Shown: positions 30,303 through 39,204 of the stretch, in pieces
How positions within the stretch are numbered: the stretch's first letter is position 1
Layout of the letters: each line of letters begins with the position of its first letter
Source of the DNA: Armatimonadota bacterium
GTDB lineage: Bacteria > Armatimonadota > Chthonomonadetes > Chthonomonadales > CAJBBX01
Length of the DNA: 49,313 nucleotides
Direction: 5' to 3'
Assembly (NCBI GenBank): GCA_026392115.1
Contig: JAPLCQ010000120.1
Span: 1 to 49,313, forward strand
Translations under genes and position numbers: made by a program
The notes under the pieces: model-generated
Told to the model about the DNA's origin: nothing
The model's database searches: none
Seen by the model: only the letters and a program-made list of their open reading frames with translations

Positions 30303-30800
30303 GTGGTGGAGAGACCTGCCATCCGACAGCTTGTTCGCCTGCCCGCCGTTCGCCAATTCGCAAAGTTCTGCATCATTGGCGCCTCATCGACGGTCATCGA
30401 CGTGGGTCTGCTCAATCTCCTGGTCCATCCCACGTTGCTCTTTGCAGGTGGGCTGCATTGGATCCCCGCTCAGATCATCTCGTTCGCCATCGCGGTAGCG
30501 AACAGCTTCGTCTGGAATAGTCTCTGGACGTTCAAGGGGATGGGCACAGGCGCCAGGCACGAGCAGTTCATCAAGTTCCTGCTCGTCAACATCGGCGGCC
30601 TGCTGCTCAACGTGCTCGTGATGAAGCTCGTGATGTTCACGGTTCACCCGGCGCTCTTCCACCAGGGCAACCCCAGCCCGCGTCTGCTGAACGCAGCCAA
30701 GGCGGTGGCCATCGTGATCGTGTCGCTCTGGAACTTCACGGCGAACAAGCGGTGGACGTTCAGCGGCAAGCCCACGACCGATGGCGGCGACGCGGCTTAG
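30303..30800 (+). CDS. GtrA family membrane protein
   Basis: A 165-aa four-helix membrane protein of the GtrA family, thought to move polyprenyl-phosphate-linked sugars across the membrane or support glycosyltransferases. Seen: FAKFCIIGASSTVIDVGLLNLL (TM1), the conserved NSFVWNSLWTF after TM2, LLVNIGGLLLNVLV (TM3), and VIVSLWNFTANKRWTF near the end. No ATG fits; GTG at 30303 or 30306 precedes the family start. The longer frame from 30102 begins inside the tRNA. A TATACT at 30228-30233 could be its -10, without a clear -35. The stop overlaps the convergent zinc-ribbon gene (TTAG). Confidence 0.85.
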   Translation: MVERPAIRQLVRLPAVRQFAKFCIIGASSTVIDVGLLNLLVHPTLLFAGGLHWIPAQIISFAIAVANSFVWNSLWTFKGMGTGARHEQFIKFLLVNIGGLLLNVLVMKLVMFTVHPALFHQGNPSPRLLNAAKAVAIVIVSLWNFTANKRWTFSGKPTTDGGDAA

Positions 30801-31246
30801 CGCACGCCGCCTCCAATGCTGCTCCGGTAGCGCTCGTAGTCGGTCCTGGACAGCGACCCGCCGCCACGCAGGCGCACATCGTCTCCGATGCCGGGAGCCT
30901 GACCCACGCCGGTCCGCCGGTAGAGCCGCTCCAACTCACGCCGGGCCTGTGCCTCGGTCTCATCCAGTTGCATGGCGCGCCGCGGGGCCTGCGACGGCTC
31001 CAAGCGTCCGCCCATAGTGGCGGTTGATTGCCGCGCCGTCGGTGGTTCTGCCTGAGCTCTGAAGCGGGCGTACGACGCAGTGAACAGACCGACCAGCGCC
31101 ACCACAGTAGCCAGTCCAACCGCGACACCCAACCACGCGCCCTTCGACGCCGTCGGTGCAGCGTCGCACCAGCCGCCGCACCGGGGACAGCGTCCGGCGC
31201 CTCCGGTGGCCTGTCCACAACTCCGGCAGCAGAACGGCGCGGCCAT
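30797..31246 (-). CDS. Zinc-ribbon single-pass membrane protein, unknown
   Basis: A 149-aa protein that I do not assign to a named family. It opens with a zinc-ribbon-like pair C7-x2-C10 and C20-x2-C23, then one transmembrane helix (about 38-60, WLGVAVGLATVVALVGLFTA) and a polar tail that is probably extracytoplasmic and partly disordered, with a charged helix LDETEAQARRELERLYRR. ATG 31246 overlaps the larC stop by 1 base (TGATG). It is the last gene of the menG-to-larC run. Similar zinc-ribbon plus one helix proteins are common and mostly uncharacterised. Confidence 0.7.
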   Translation of the reverse strand: MAAPFCCRSCGQATGGAGRCPRCGGWCDAAPTASKGAWLGVAVGLATVVALVGLFTASYARFRAQAEPPTARQSTATMGGRLEPSQAPRRAMQLDETEAQARRELERLYRRTGVGQAPGIGDDVRLRGGGSLSRTDYERYRSSIGGGVR

Positions 31247-32436
31247 CACGACACCCGCTGTCTCGCGGCCTGGTAGGCCGATACGGCGGCCAAGTGCACG
31301 GTCTTCAGCGGGGCCCCGGCGGCGTGCGCCGCGCGCTTCACGTCCTCATACTCAGGCGCGAAGTGGGTTTCAGATCCGTGCCACGAGGCGACCTTCACAC
31401 GGATGCGGCCATAGGCGGTCTCCACGACCACCCATTGCCGATCCACACAGAGGCGACGCATGCGCGCGATGCGCAGGCCGAAGGTCGAGGTCTCCGCGAA
31501 TGCCAGCGCCGCCAGCGCATCCACGTGGTCAGGCTCGGCGATGACGGAGAGCTTGTGGGCCGGGCGGCCCTTCTTCATCTGGATGGGCGTTAGGTATACA
31601 TCGAGCGCTCCCGCCCGCAGGAGGCGCTCCATGACGACCTCATAGAATTGCGGCAGCAGGTCATCGATGTTGGCCTCGATCACACAGATGTCCTCTGCCG
31701 GCCGATCGGCCGCATCGTCCGTCTCGCCCAACATCACCCGGAGCAGGTTGGGCCGCTGCTCGAACCGTTTCGTGCCGGCGCCGTAGCCGCAAGCGCCCAT
31801 CCGCATGGCGGGCAACCGGCCGAACGATGAACTGAGCGTAACCGCAAGCGCGGCGCCGGTGGGCGTCACTAGTTCAGCAGGGATATCCACGCCGAATGTA
31901 GGCACGTCCGCCAGCAGGGCCGTCACCGCGGGCGGCGGAACGGGGATGACACCGTGCATGCTGCGGGTGACGCCGTATCCCGAGGGCAGTGGCGAGCAGT
32001 GGACCTCGTCGACGCCCAGAGACCGCAGCAACAGGCAGGAGCCGACGACGTCCACAATGGCGTCCACGGCGCCGACCTCGTGGAAGTGGACGTGATCCAC
32101 CGTGGAGCCGTGGACTGCGGCCTCGGCCTCTGCAAGTCTGGTGAAGACCGCTACGGCCTGCCGCGTCACGCCGTGGTCGAGGTCGGCTTGCCTGATGAGC
32201 GCGACGATGTCGCCCAGATGCCGGTGCGGCTGAGCGGTCTCGTCCATGTGGACTTCCACATGCGTGGCCGAGATGCCATTCACCGCAACGCGCTCGAGGC
32301 GCAGGTCCCAGCCGGGCACGCGCAGAGCGTCGAGGCCCCGGCGCAGTTCCGCATGGTCCCCTCCGGCATCCAGCAGTGCGCCCAGCATCATGTTGCCGGA
32401 GATGCCCCCGATGCAGTCGAGGTAGGCGAGTCTCAC
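31246..32436 (-). CDS. larC: Nickel pincer cofactor biosynthesis protein LarC
   Basis: LarC inserts nickel into the pyridinium-dithiocarboxylate cofactor of lactate racemase-type enzymes. The 396-aa protein has the family N-terminus YLDCIGGISGNMMLGALLDAG, the His-rich HVHFHEVGAVDAIVDVVG, AELVTPTGAALAV, and the C-terminal half with IEANIDDLLPQFYEVVMERL and KKGRPAHKLSVI. In Lactobacillus the two halves are joined by a ribosomal frameshift; here they form one uninterrupted frame. larA, larB and larE are not in the window. Its ATG overlaps the GNAT stop by 4 bases. Confidence 0.93.
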   Translation of the reverse strand: MRLAYLDCIGGISGNMMLGALLDAGGDHAELRRGLDALRVPGWDLRLERVAVNGISATHVEVHMDETAQPHRHLGDIVALIRQADLDHGVTRQAVAVFTRLAEAEAAVHGSTVDHVHFHEVGAVDAIVDVVGSCLLLRSLGVDEVHCSPLPSGYGVTRSMHGVIPVPPPAVTALLADVPTFGVDIPAELVTPTGAALAVTLSSSFGRLPAMRMGACGYGAGTKRFEQRPNLLRVMLGETDDAADRPAEDICVIEANIDDLLPQFYEVVMERLLRAGALDVYLTPIQMKKGRPAHKLSVIAEPDHVDALAALAFAETSTFGLRIARMRRLCVDRQWVVVETAYGRIRVKVASWHGSETHFAPEYEDVKRAAHAAGAPLKTVHLAAVSAYQAARQRVS

Positions 32437-33437
32437 GTCTGGGCGGCCTTGGCGTCGGCTGCGGAGCCGATGCCGAAGAGGGCGGCGTCGCGCCCTCCCA
32501 TGAGGCCCTTCACAACGCCCTCACGTGCCAAACCAAGGCCGCGGTAGGCTGAGGCGCGGAGCTCGTCACCGACCGGGGCCCACGCCAGCGTCTTGCCCGC
32601 GGGGAGTTGAAGCGCCTCGAGCAAGTCGGGCAGGCGGCGGGCCGCAGACGGGTGGACGTACGAGTCAAGCAGCCAGGCGCCGGGCCATCCTCCGCAGTAG
32701 CCCGACGGCATGCGGGTGATGGTGGCCCATCCCATAGCCGCTCCGGACCCGCCCTCCAGCACGGCGCCCTGGACGCCGGGTTCCTCGCGCAGCATCTGCA
32801 TAAAGCGCACATAGGGCGATTCGAGGTTCCCGATGTCGGCCACGTCCCAGGCGGCGGACCTGAACTCGTCGCCCAGATCGGCGGCGGCCAGGATCGCCAG
32901 ACCGGGCCAGTGGCGCCAAGCGCATGGGGCGACGACCGCGTCGCCGGGGTCGTACCAGGCCGGCGCTGGATCGACCCCGGGGTTGACGCTGAAGGCCATG
33001 AAGCCGCCGCGCAGGCTTCGGAAGCCGAAGGAGTGGTAGATCCAGTAGGGGTGGCTCTCAAAGCCGGTTCCCAGCACCAGCCGCTTGCCGCCGCGCGCGC
33101 GAAAGTCGGCGTTCTGTGCGCCCATAAGCGTCTTGCAGATGCCCTGGCGCCGCGCTTCCGGCACGGTGAAGACGTGCCCCAAGATGCCCACGCCTGCCCG
33201 CTCCACCGTCATGATGTTGGCGACGACGGTGCCGCGGACGGTAGCCAGGTAGAAGCGCGTTTCGAGCTCGTCGGTATCACCGGCGAATGCGGCCGCGATG
33301 TGCTCCGCCCATGCGTGTCCCTTGTGCCCAAGCAGCGCCGTGACCGTCGGCTCATAGTCGGCGTCCGGAGCGAGAACGACGCCGCACTCGATCTCCTTGC
33401 CATTGGGCAGTCGCCCTTGCGTCAACACTGTGTACAT
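32433..33437 (-). CDS. GNAT family N-acetyltransferase
   Basis: A 334-aa protein with a GNAT domain in the first half: the acetyl-CoA-binding motif A reads VFTVPEARRQGICKTLM at about 91-107, followed by GGKRLVLGTGFESHPYWIYHSFGF, the usual strand-5/helix-4 region. The second half (about 160-330) is probably a second, degenerate GNAT-like fold, with AAMGWATITRMP and WLLDSYVHPSAARRLPDLLEAL. Substrate unknown. It lies between a HAD phosphatase and larC in a tight run (3-base gap and 4-base overlap). Confidence 0.82.
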   Translation of the reverse strand: MYTVLTQGRLPNGKEIECGVVLAPDADYEPTVTALLGHKGHAWAEHIAAAFAGDTDELETRFYLATVRGTVVANIMTVERAGVGILGHVFTVPEARRQGICKTLMGAQNADFRARGGKRLVLGTGFESHPYWIYHSFGFRSLRGGFMAFSVNPGVDPAPAWYDPGDAVVAPCAWRHWPGLAILAAADLGDEFRSAAWDVADIGNLESPYVRFMQMLREEPGVQGAVLEGGSGAAMGWATITRMPSGYCGGWPGAWLLDSYVHPSAARRLPDLLEALQLPAGKTLAWAPVGDELRASAYRGLGLAREGVVKGLMGGRDAALFGIGSAADAKAAQT

Positions 33438-33440
33438 CGT

Positions 33441-34256
33441 CTACGCCTCCAGCATGTCCACAAGGGCGGGCAGGTCGGCGGCCACCACATCCGGCCGCAG
33501 GTCGGCGGGGGTTGCGTCGATCTCCTCCAGCGTCGAGATGCCCGTGAGCACCATCGCGGCGGGGGCGCCCCAGCGGCGTCCCAGCGCGATGTCCGTGTCG
33601 AGCCGATCCCCGATGACGAGGCACTCGTCCAACCGAAGCCCGTCCGGCTCAAGCATCAGCAACAGGGCGTGTGGCTCGGGCTTGCCGATGGTCTGCGGCT
33701 CAACTCCTGCGCACGTGGCGACCGCCGCGACGATGGAGCCCCCGCCGGGGAGGGTCCGGCCACCGGCGTCGGGATAGGTCGCGTCGCGGTTCGTGGCGAT
33801 GAACCTGGCCCCGCCTCGCACGATGTATCCGTGGGCCGCGGCCAGCTTGTCATAGGTGAACTGCCGGTCCCAGCCAACGATCACCAGGGTTACGTTGGGC
33901 TCGTCAGCTTTGGTGGCGATATCGATGCCAACGGAGGCGAGTTCGTCACGCAAGCCCTGCTCGCCGATGACATAGGCGCGGCTCTGGGCCGACCCCTGCT
34001 TGGCCAGCAGTAGCGCGGTGGCGTAGGCAGAGGTCATCACATCGGCCTCCGCGGCCTCGATGCCGAACTTGGCCAGCTTGCGCACGTAGTCCGTTCGGGT
34101 CTTGGAGGAGTTGTTGGTGAGGTAGCCTACGCTGAGGCCCAGGCTCTTGAGCCGAGAAATGGCCTCCGCCGCGCCGGGGATCGGGTCGTCCATGGTCCAG
34201 ATGACGCCGTCCATGTCCAGCACGCAGGTGCGCAGGTCGGTGAGGGTGATCGGCAT
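33441..34256 (-). CDS. HAD-IIA family sugar/phosphoglycolate phosphatase (NagD-like)
   Basis: A 271-aa cytosolic phosphatase. HAD motifs: nucleophile DMDGV at 14-18, TNNSS at 47-51, Lys in IGKPEP, and GDRLDTDI with the metal-binding Asp residues. The C2A-type cap lies between motifs II and III, as in NagD/AraL and mammalian phosphoglycolate phosphatase. The substrate is probably a small sugar phosphate or phosphoglycolate; the sequence does not decide. It follows the polyprenyl synthase by 24 bases. Confidence 0.9.
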   Translation of the reverse strand: MPITLTDLRTCVLDMDGVIWTMDDPIPGAAEAISRLKSLGLSVGYLTNNSSKTRTDYVRKLAKFGIEAAEADVMTSAYATALLLAKQGSAQSRAYVIGEQGLRDELASVGIDIATKADEPNVTLVIVGWDRQFTYDKLAAAHGYIVRGGARFIATNRDATYPDAGGRTLPGGGSIVAAVATCAGVEPQTIGKPEPHALLLMLEPDGLRLDECLVIGDRLDTDIALGRRWGAPAAMVLTGISTLEEIDATPADLRPDVVAADLPALVDMLEA

Positions 34257-34280
34257 GGGGCTTGGCTCCAGTCGGCGGGT

Positions 34281-35288
34281 CTATCGCTCGCGGGCGACGC
34301 AGTACTCGGCCAGTTCCGCGAGGCTGGCGCGGTAGGGGCTTGGAGGCAGTTGGCTTACGGCATCCACCGCTCGGTCGGCGTGCATCCGTGCCGCCGTCCG
34401 CGCGCGACCGAAGACCTGCAGCCGCTCCATTAGGCGTACCAGGGCTGTCACGTCGGCGTCCGTCAGGCCCGGGTTGCCGAAAGCCGCCAGCAACCGTTCG
34501 CGGACGTCCGGCGGTGCATTCTCCAGAGCAAGGATGAAGGGAAGCGTGGCGCGCCCCTCGCGTAAGTCGCTACCCACCGGCTTGCCGGTGACGGCCGGGT
34601 CGCCCAGATAGTCGAGCAGGTCGTCCGCCAGTTGGAACGCGATGCCCATATGGCTGCCGTAGCGGGCCAGGGCGTCCTCCTCGGCCTCCCCGGCGTCGGC
34701 CAGGATCGCGCCGCACCGGCAACACCCCTCCAGGAAGACGGCGGTCTTCTTGCGTATGATCTCGAGGTGCGCGTCCTCGGTTAGCTGCGTGTCTCCAGTG
34801 GCGAGAATCTCCATCACCTCACCCTCGCTCATCTCGATGGTGACGGCGGAGACCGCGCGGAGGATGCGGCGATCGAAGCCGTCGGAGAGCAGGTGCATCG
34901 AACGCGCCAGGAGGTAGTCGCCGACGATCACGGCCATCCCGTTGCCGAACACGGCGTTGGCGGTGGCCTTACCGCGGCGTACGGCGCTGCTGTCCACCAC
35001 ATCATCGTGCACCAGCGTGGCCATGTGGACCAGCTCCACGGCGGCCGCCACTCGCGCCATAGCCTCGGTAGAGGCATCGGGCGCCAGACACCGCGTGGCC
35101 AGCGCCACCAGGGCGGGCCGCAGGCGCTTGCCGCCCGCCAGCAGCACGTGTTCACTGATTGAGTAGACCTGCTTGACCTGCGAGGCCACTGCATCGCTGA
35201 GCAACGCCTCGATCGCGTCCAGGTCGTCGCGAATGGGATCGAGCCAGGAAGAGCCCGCGGGCACCGCCGCCACTGGTTGCGCCCTCAA
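34281..35288 (-). CDS. Polyprenyl diphosphate synthase (menaquinone side chain)
   Basis: Trans-prenyltransferase, 335 aa, that elongates farnesyl diphosphate with isopentenyl units. First Asp-rich motif HDDVVDSSAVRRG (D95, D96, D99), second LADDLLDYLGD, and the GGKRLRP substrate-binding segment at 52-58. Chain length cannot be read safely. It overlaps menG by 4 bases, matching the menG-hepT pairing in Bacillus, so it most likely provides the menaquinone tail (inference). Confidence 0.92.
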   Translation of the reverse strand: MRAQPVAAVPAGSSWLDPIRDDLDAIEALLSDAVASQVKQVYSISEHVLLAGGKRLRPALVALATRCLAPDASTEAMARVAAAVELVHMATLVHDDVVDSSAVRRGKATANAVFGNGMAVIVGDYLLARSMHLLSDGFDRRILRAVSAVTIEMSEGEVMEILATGDTQLTEDAHLEIIRKKTAVFLEGCCRCGAILADAGEAEEDALARYGSHMGIAFQLADDLLDYLGDPAVTGKPVGSDLREGRATLPFILALENAPPDVRERLLAAFGNPGLTDADVTALVRLMERLQVFGRARTAARMHADRAVDAVSQLPPSPYRASLAELAEYCVARER

Positions 35289-36016
35289 CGCCGTACGCCT
35301 GTGAACAGGTTCACCGCGCCCAGCGCCAGGTCTTGAACCGAGACCTTGTCGAGGCCCGCCGCACGCATCATCGCCATTACGTCCTCCCTCGAACTGAACC
35401 GCCCGATGGACTCCGGCAGGTAGGTGTAGGCGGCACGCCGACTGAGCAACCCGCCAAGCGCCGGAAGCGCCGTGTTCTCGTACATCCTGACCAGCGCCGC
35501 CGCGACGCGCCCGCGCGGGGTTCCGAACTCAAGGCAGGCGACCACGCCGCCCGGTCTGGTGACGCGCGCCATCTCCGCGAAGCCGTCCGCGGGCCTCACC
35601 ACGTTGCGAATGCCGAACGCTACGGCACATGCGTCGAACTGCGACGACCTGAAAGGCAGCGCGAGCGCGTCGGCGGCAACCCAGGTGACCGCGCACGCAG
35701 GAGACGCCTGTTTCGCGCCGGCGATGTGAAGCATGTCCACACAGAAGTCGCACCCGATCACCGTCCGCAGTCCAGGCTCCATCCTGCGGGCGGCCAGGGC
35801 GACATCGCCCGTTCCGGCGCAGACATCGAGAACCTGCATGCCGGGCCGAAGCCGCAAGGCGCCAATGAGCGCAGCCCGCCACCGATGGTGCATGGAGAGG
35901 CTCATCAGTGAGTTGAGCAGATCGTAGCGATGGGCGATCGATCCGAACATCGCCTGGACCTGCGCGGCGCGACGCTCGTGCCCGTCGTCGGAGGAGTTGC
36001 AGGTTGGTGAGGGCAT
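35285..36016 (-). CDS. menG: Demethylmenaquinone methyltransferase
   Basis: SAM-dependent methyltransferase completing menaquinone (or ubiquinone) synthesis. The 243-aa protein shows MFGSIAHRYDLLNSLMS, the SAM motif I VLDVCAGTGDVAL, the Asp-containing GCDFCVDML, DALALPFRSSQFDACAVAFGIRNV, and RPGGVVACLEFGTPRG, all typical of UbiE/MenG. The adjacent polyprenyl synthase supports menaquinone. It begins a six-gene minus-strand run. A lone TATACT (36067-36062, minus) lies upstream without a matching -35. Confidence 0.93.
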   Translation of the reverse strand: MPSPTCNSSDDGHERRAAQVQAMFGSIAHRYDLLNSLMSLSMHHRWRAALIGALRLRPGMQVLDVCAGTGDVALAARRMEPGLRTVIGCDFCVDMLHIAGAKQASPACAVTWVAADALALPFRSSQFDACAVAFGIRNVVRPADGFAEMARVTRPGGVVACLEFGTPRGRVAAALVRMYENTALPALGGLLSRRAAYTYLPESIGRFSSREDVMAMMRAAGLDKVSVQDLALGAVNLFTGVRR

Positions 36017-36181
36017 GGTGGAGGCCTGATGTGGAACGCGAGGGAGTTGAGAACCGCGAGGAGTATACCTGCCGACCCGCGCGCCGGCGGACGCCCGCGC
36101 CCGGGGATCAACGTGCCATAATCAACCGAGGCCGCCGAGCCGGTCATCCCTGGCCTCACTCACCACTCGGAGGGAGCACAG

Positions 36182-36664
36182 ATGCATCGTCTCAAGGCGG
36201 GTTGGTCCGTACTGGCCGCTCTGGTCTTGCTGCCGAGCGCGGCGTTCGCAGACGGCGTCAAGCGCGAGCAGGTCCCCGGCATGAACAACATCTCGCTCCG
36301 GGGCGGCATCATGGCTTCGCCCCGAGGCGCTGCGCTGGTCGGGTTCGACTACCACCTGCCCGCCATCGAGAGCCTACAGGGCTTCGAGCCGCGCTTTGAC
36401 CTTGACATCATCCTGAAGGCCAACCTGGCCGGCATCAACACCATCGTCCCGGCCACGATCAGCTTGATCCAGTACATCCCTGCCACGGAATCCTACACGC
36501 CATACTGGGGCGGCGGTGTGGGCGCCGTGTTGGGCGGGGCCGCGAAGTTCGACGCGAAACTGATCCTCGGCCTTGAGCTGTCGCGGACGCTGGCCGTCGA
36601 GACCAACTACCACCTGACATCCGAGAAGAACCTGCTGACGGCCGCCGCCCGGCTCAAGTTCTAG
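36182..36664 (+). CDS. Small secreted, outer-membrane-like beta protein
   Basis: A 160-aa protein with a clear signal peptide (hydrophobic WSVLAALVLLPSAAF, cleavage after AFA near 23). The mature part alternates polar and apolar residues in strand-like segments (NISLRGGIMASPRGAALVGFDYHL, LILGLELSRTLAVETNYHL) and ends in Phe (AARLKF), as outer membrane barrel proteins often do. I assign no family. GGAGGGAG lies 6-8 bases before the ATG. It stands alone between divergent menG and a convergent membrane protein gene. CATAAT at 36117-36122 might be a -10. Confidence 0.65.
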   Translation: MHRLKAGWSVLAALVLLPSAAFADGVKREQVPGMNNISLRGGIMASPRGAALVGFDYHLPAIESLQGFEPRFDLDIILKANLAGINTIVPATISLIQYIPATESYTPYWGGGVGAVLGGAAKFDAKLILGLELSRTLAVETNYHLTSEKNLLTAAARLKF

Positions 36665-36748
36665 CCGCGCTCGGTCCTGACGCGCGACGGTCGGGAAGCC
36701 TGCAAGGGCGACCCGGCCGTTGCTCATTCCGAGGTCGGGAAAGAGCTT

Positions 36749-37528
36749 CTACCTGTCGCGGCTTGCGGGCCACCCGGTATCGCGGACCGGCTCAGATGGA
36801 TCGGGAGGCAGCGTCACCAGGCCCGCCGCCGACAGCCGCACAAGCGCCAGCGCGGTGGTCAGAAAGGCAGCCAGCCCGGGGCCGATCAGCACGATCCCCA
36901 CCCCCGAAGCCGCCGATGCCACGGTGACGCACGCGGTGGCTACCTGAACCAGGCACAGGTCCGGTCGCTGTGTCACGGTGAGGAGCAGTGCGTTGCGGAC
37001 CGCCGCGCGCACCCTCGGGCGGCCGCCGTCCGGCCGCTGGATGATGCCCTCTTCGGCTGCGATCAGCAGAGGCCACTGATAGCCGCACTGCGCCAGCCAG
37101 TGCGCCAGCATCAGCGCACAGAGCGCTGTGAGAGGCATCGAGACCGACCAGCCCCGCGTGGCGTAGAAGAGCGCTCCCAGGCCCAACAGACCCGCACCAG
37201 CAACCTGACAGGCGCTGAGCCGCAACGCACGGGCCGCGCATCCGCGCAGCGCACGGATCGACTCGATCCAGGACGCCTCCTGCTGCAGGAGCGCGTGAAA
37301 CGCCATCCGCGACGCAACGAAGCCGAAGGCTGCCCACACCAGAGTCAGCGCTACGAACAGGATTGGCCAGCGTACGCGCAGGGGCGTCAGTGCAGCCACA
37401 CCCAAAGCGCCCGAGACCGCCAGCGACCCGGCGATACTGATGGCGACGCCGAGGCCCAAGCGATCCCACCAGCCGCCGAACCCGCGCCTGAGTGTGCCCC
37501 GCAGCGTTACCGGCGCCGGCTCTCTCAC
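36749..37528 (-). CDS. Polytopic membrane protein, unknown
   Basis: A 259-aa protein with about six hydrophobic helices (for example LGLGVAISIAGSLAVSGALGV, WPILFVALTLVWAAFGFVAS, AGLLGLGALFYATRGW, IVLIGPGLAAFLTTALALV). The topology and the amphipathic N-terminal RRGFGGWWDRLG recall DUF624/YesL-like proteins, but I cannot confirm this. The GTG at 37528 overlaps the uxaA stop as GTGA; the longer GTG at 37549 is also possible. Coupling to uxaA suggests a link to sugar-acid use (inference). Confidence 0.68.
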   Translation of the reverse strand: MREPAPVTLRGTLRRGFGGWWDRLGLGVAISIAGSLAVSGALGVAALTPLRVRWPILFVALTLVWAAFGFVASRMAFHALLQQEASWIESIRALRGCAARALRLSACQVAGAGLLGLGALFYATRGWSVSMPLTALCALMLAHWLAQCGYQWPLLIAAEEGIIQRPDGGRPRVRAAVRNALLLTVTQRPDLCLVQVATACVTVASAASGVGIVLIGPGLAAFLTTALALVRLSAAGLVTLPPDPSEPVRDTGWPASRDR

Positions 37529-39027
37529 AGCACGGGCCCCGGTAGCCACGGTACGAAGGCGTCGTCACCCAGTCCCTGCAGTTCCGCCTTGGTACGCTCG
37601 CCAGATGCCACCTCGATGATGCGCTGCGCGATCGCGGCGGCTACATCGACCATCGGGACGCCATTCAGGATGCCGCCGGCATCGAGGTCGATATCGCCGC
37701 TGAGACGGCGCGAAATGGCCGAGTTCGTGCCGATCTTCAGGATGGGCACGGCGGGGAAGCCGATGCAGCTGCCTCGGCCCGTTGTGAAGACGACCAGCGA
37801 GCAGCCCCCAGCCGCGAGGCCCGTGACGGACGGCGCGTCGTGGCCGGGTGTGTCCATGAAGGTGAGGCCCGGCGCCGTGATGGGCTCGGCGTAGTCGCAA
37901 GCGCCCTGCAATGGCGAGGAGCCGGCCTTGAGCACCGCTCCGAGCGCCTTCTCGGTGATGGTCGTCAAACCGCCCGCCTTGTTGCCGGGAGCCGGATTTC
38001 CGTCCACCGTGATGCCGGCCGCGGCAGTGTGGCGCTCCCACCAGCGCACAGCGGCCAGTAGCTTGCGCCCGGCTTCCGGGTTGGCCGCGCCGACGGCGAG
38101 GATGGCCTCGGCTCCGAAGGTCTCGGTGGTCTCCGCCAGGACCCATCGCGCCCCCGCGGCCACCAGGGCGTCGCCTGCGAGGCCCAGGGCGGGATTGGCG
38201 GTGATCCCCGAGTTGGCGTCCGACCCTCCGCAGTTGGCGCCCACCGTGAGCTCGGCGACCGGTAACGGCTCCCGCCGCTCATCCGCCGCCGGAGCCGCCG
38301 CACGGGTCAGCAACTCCACGCCGCGCTCGACGGCCCGAGCGACGCCGCCGGCGTCCTGGATGCCCAGCGATGCGACCCGTGCGCGACCGTCAAGCCCGGA
38401 CATGATCCCGCACAACTGGTTGACTTCGCAGCCCAGGCCCACAACCAGTGCCGCGGTAACGTTGGGATGCAGGATCATCCCGTTCAGGCATCGGCGCAAC
38501 GCGGCGTGGTCGACGCCGTCGCACTGCATGCCGCACCCGCTCCCGTGCACGATGGGCGCCACCTGCTCGACGCCCGGCAGTCCCTGCTGCCGCAGGCGGG
38601 CCACGATGCCGCGCACCACATCGGCGGCGCAGTTTGAGGCGGCCACGACGGCCACAGCGTTGCGGATGCCCGGTCGACGTCCCTCGCGGCGGAACCCAAG
38701 GAACGTGGTCGGAAGGCCCAGAACGAGGCGGGCCGCAGGAGGCGCGGGACGGGAGGCGCTGGGTCGCACGCTCGGGGCAAACGCGAGATTGTGGGTGTGG
38801 ACCCAGGCCCCGGCCTGTATCGGCCTGGACGCCACGCCGATGGGGTGGCCGTACTTGGTGACCGGTTCACCGAGGCCGATGGCTGTGAGCGCCACCTTGT
38901 GGGCCGTCGCGATGCGCTCGACGACCTCCACTACGCCGGACGGACCCGCGACTGCGGCGCCCGGAGCCAGATCCTCAAGCGCAACCGCGACATTGTCCCG
39001 CTCATTCAAGAGAAGGGCTCTGGCCAC
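37525..39027 (-). CDS. uxaA: Altronate dehydratase family protein (UxaA)
   Basis: Dehydrates D-altronate to 2-keto-3-deoxygluconate in galacturonate breakdown; related enzymes use galactarate. The 500-aa protein has an N-terminal SAF domain (about 1-75, ARALLLNERDNVAVALEDL... THNLAF) and the large UxaA domain with GIRNAVAVVAASNCAADVV, HGSGCGM, GGSDANSGITANPALG, MDTPGHDAPSVTGLAAGG and TGRGSCIGFPAVPILKIGTNS. Start GTG 39027 has GGGAG 7 bases upstream. The frame stays open to 39999 but that part is antisense to the STAS gene. No uxaB, uxaC or kdgK is in the window. Confidence 0.92.
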   Translation of the reverse strand: MARALLLNERDNVAVALEDLAPGAAVAGPSGVVEVVERIATAHKVALTAIGLGEPVTKYGHPIGVASRPIQAGAWVHTHNLAFAPSVRPSASRPAPPAARLVLGLPTTFLGFRREGRRPGIRNAVAVVAASNCAADVVRGIVARLRQQGLPGVEQVAPIVHGSGCGMQCDGVDHAALRRCLNGMILHPNVTAALVVGLGCEVNQLCGIMSGLDGRARVASLGIQDAGGVARAVERGVELLTRAAAPAADERREPLPVAELTVGANCGGSDANSGITANPALGLAGDALVAAGARWVLAETTETFGAEAILAVGAANPEAGRKLLAAVRWWERHTAAAGITVDGNPAPGNKAGGLTTITEKALGAVLKAGSSPLQGACDYAEPITAPGLTFMDTPGHDAPSVTGLAAGGCSLVVFTTGRGSCIGFPAVPILKIGTNSAISRRLSGDIDLDAGGILNGVPMVDVAAAIAQRIIEVASGERTKAELQGLGDDAFVPWLPGPVL

Positions 39028-39073
39028 AGGATCACTCCCTCGCGCCGGAAGCGGCGCACTTCGGCCCGGCGCG

Positions 39074-39102
39074 TTGACTTGCCGGCGCGGGAGCAGTATA
39101 CT
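39074..39102 (+). promoter_or_regulatory. Promoter of the STAS/TrkA operon
   Basis: TTGACT (39074-39079) and TATACT (39097-39102) with a 17-base spacer, a near-consensus sigma70 site. It implies a leader of about 95 bases before the ATG at 39205, which has no obvious ribosome-binding sequence. Confidence 0.65.
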
Positions 39103-39204
39103 CTGCACGCTCGGGCCTGCCGTTCGGTCGCCGTCGTACCCGTTGCATGAGCGGCCCACCCTCCCGGCGCCTGCCGGCACACCGTCTTCCGGAATCGCTG
39201 ATTC

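Noticed and set aside
36062-36069. Promoter at GTATAC upstream of menG or the secreted protein
   Set aside because: The -10-like palindrome has no acceptable -35 at 16-18 bases on either strand.
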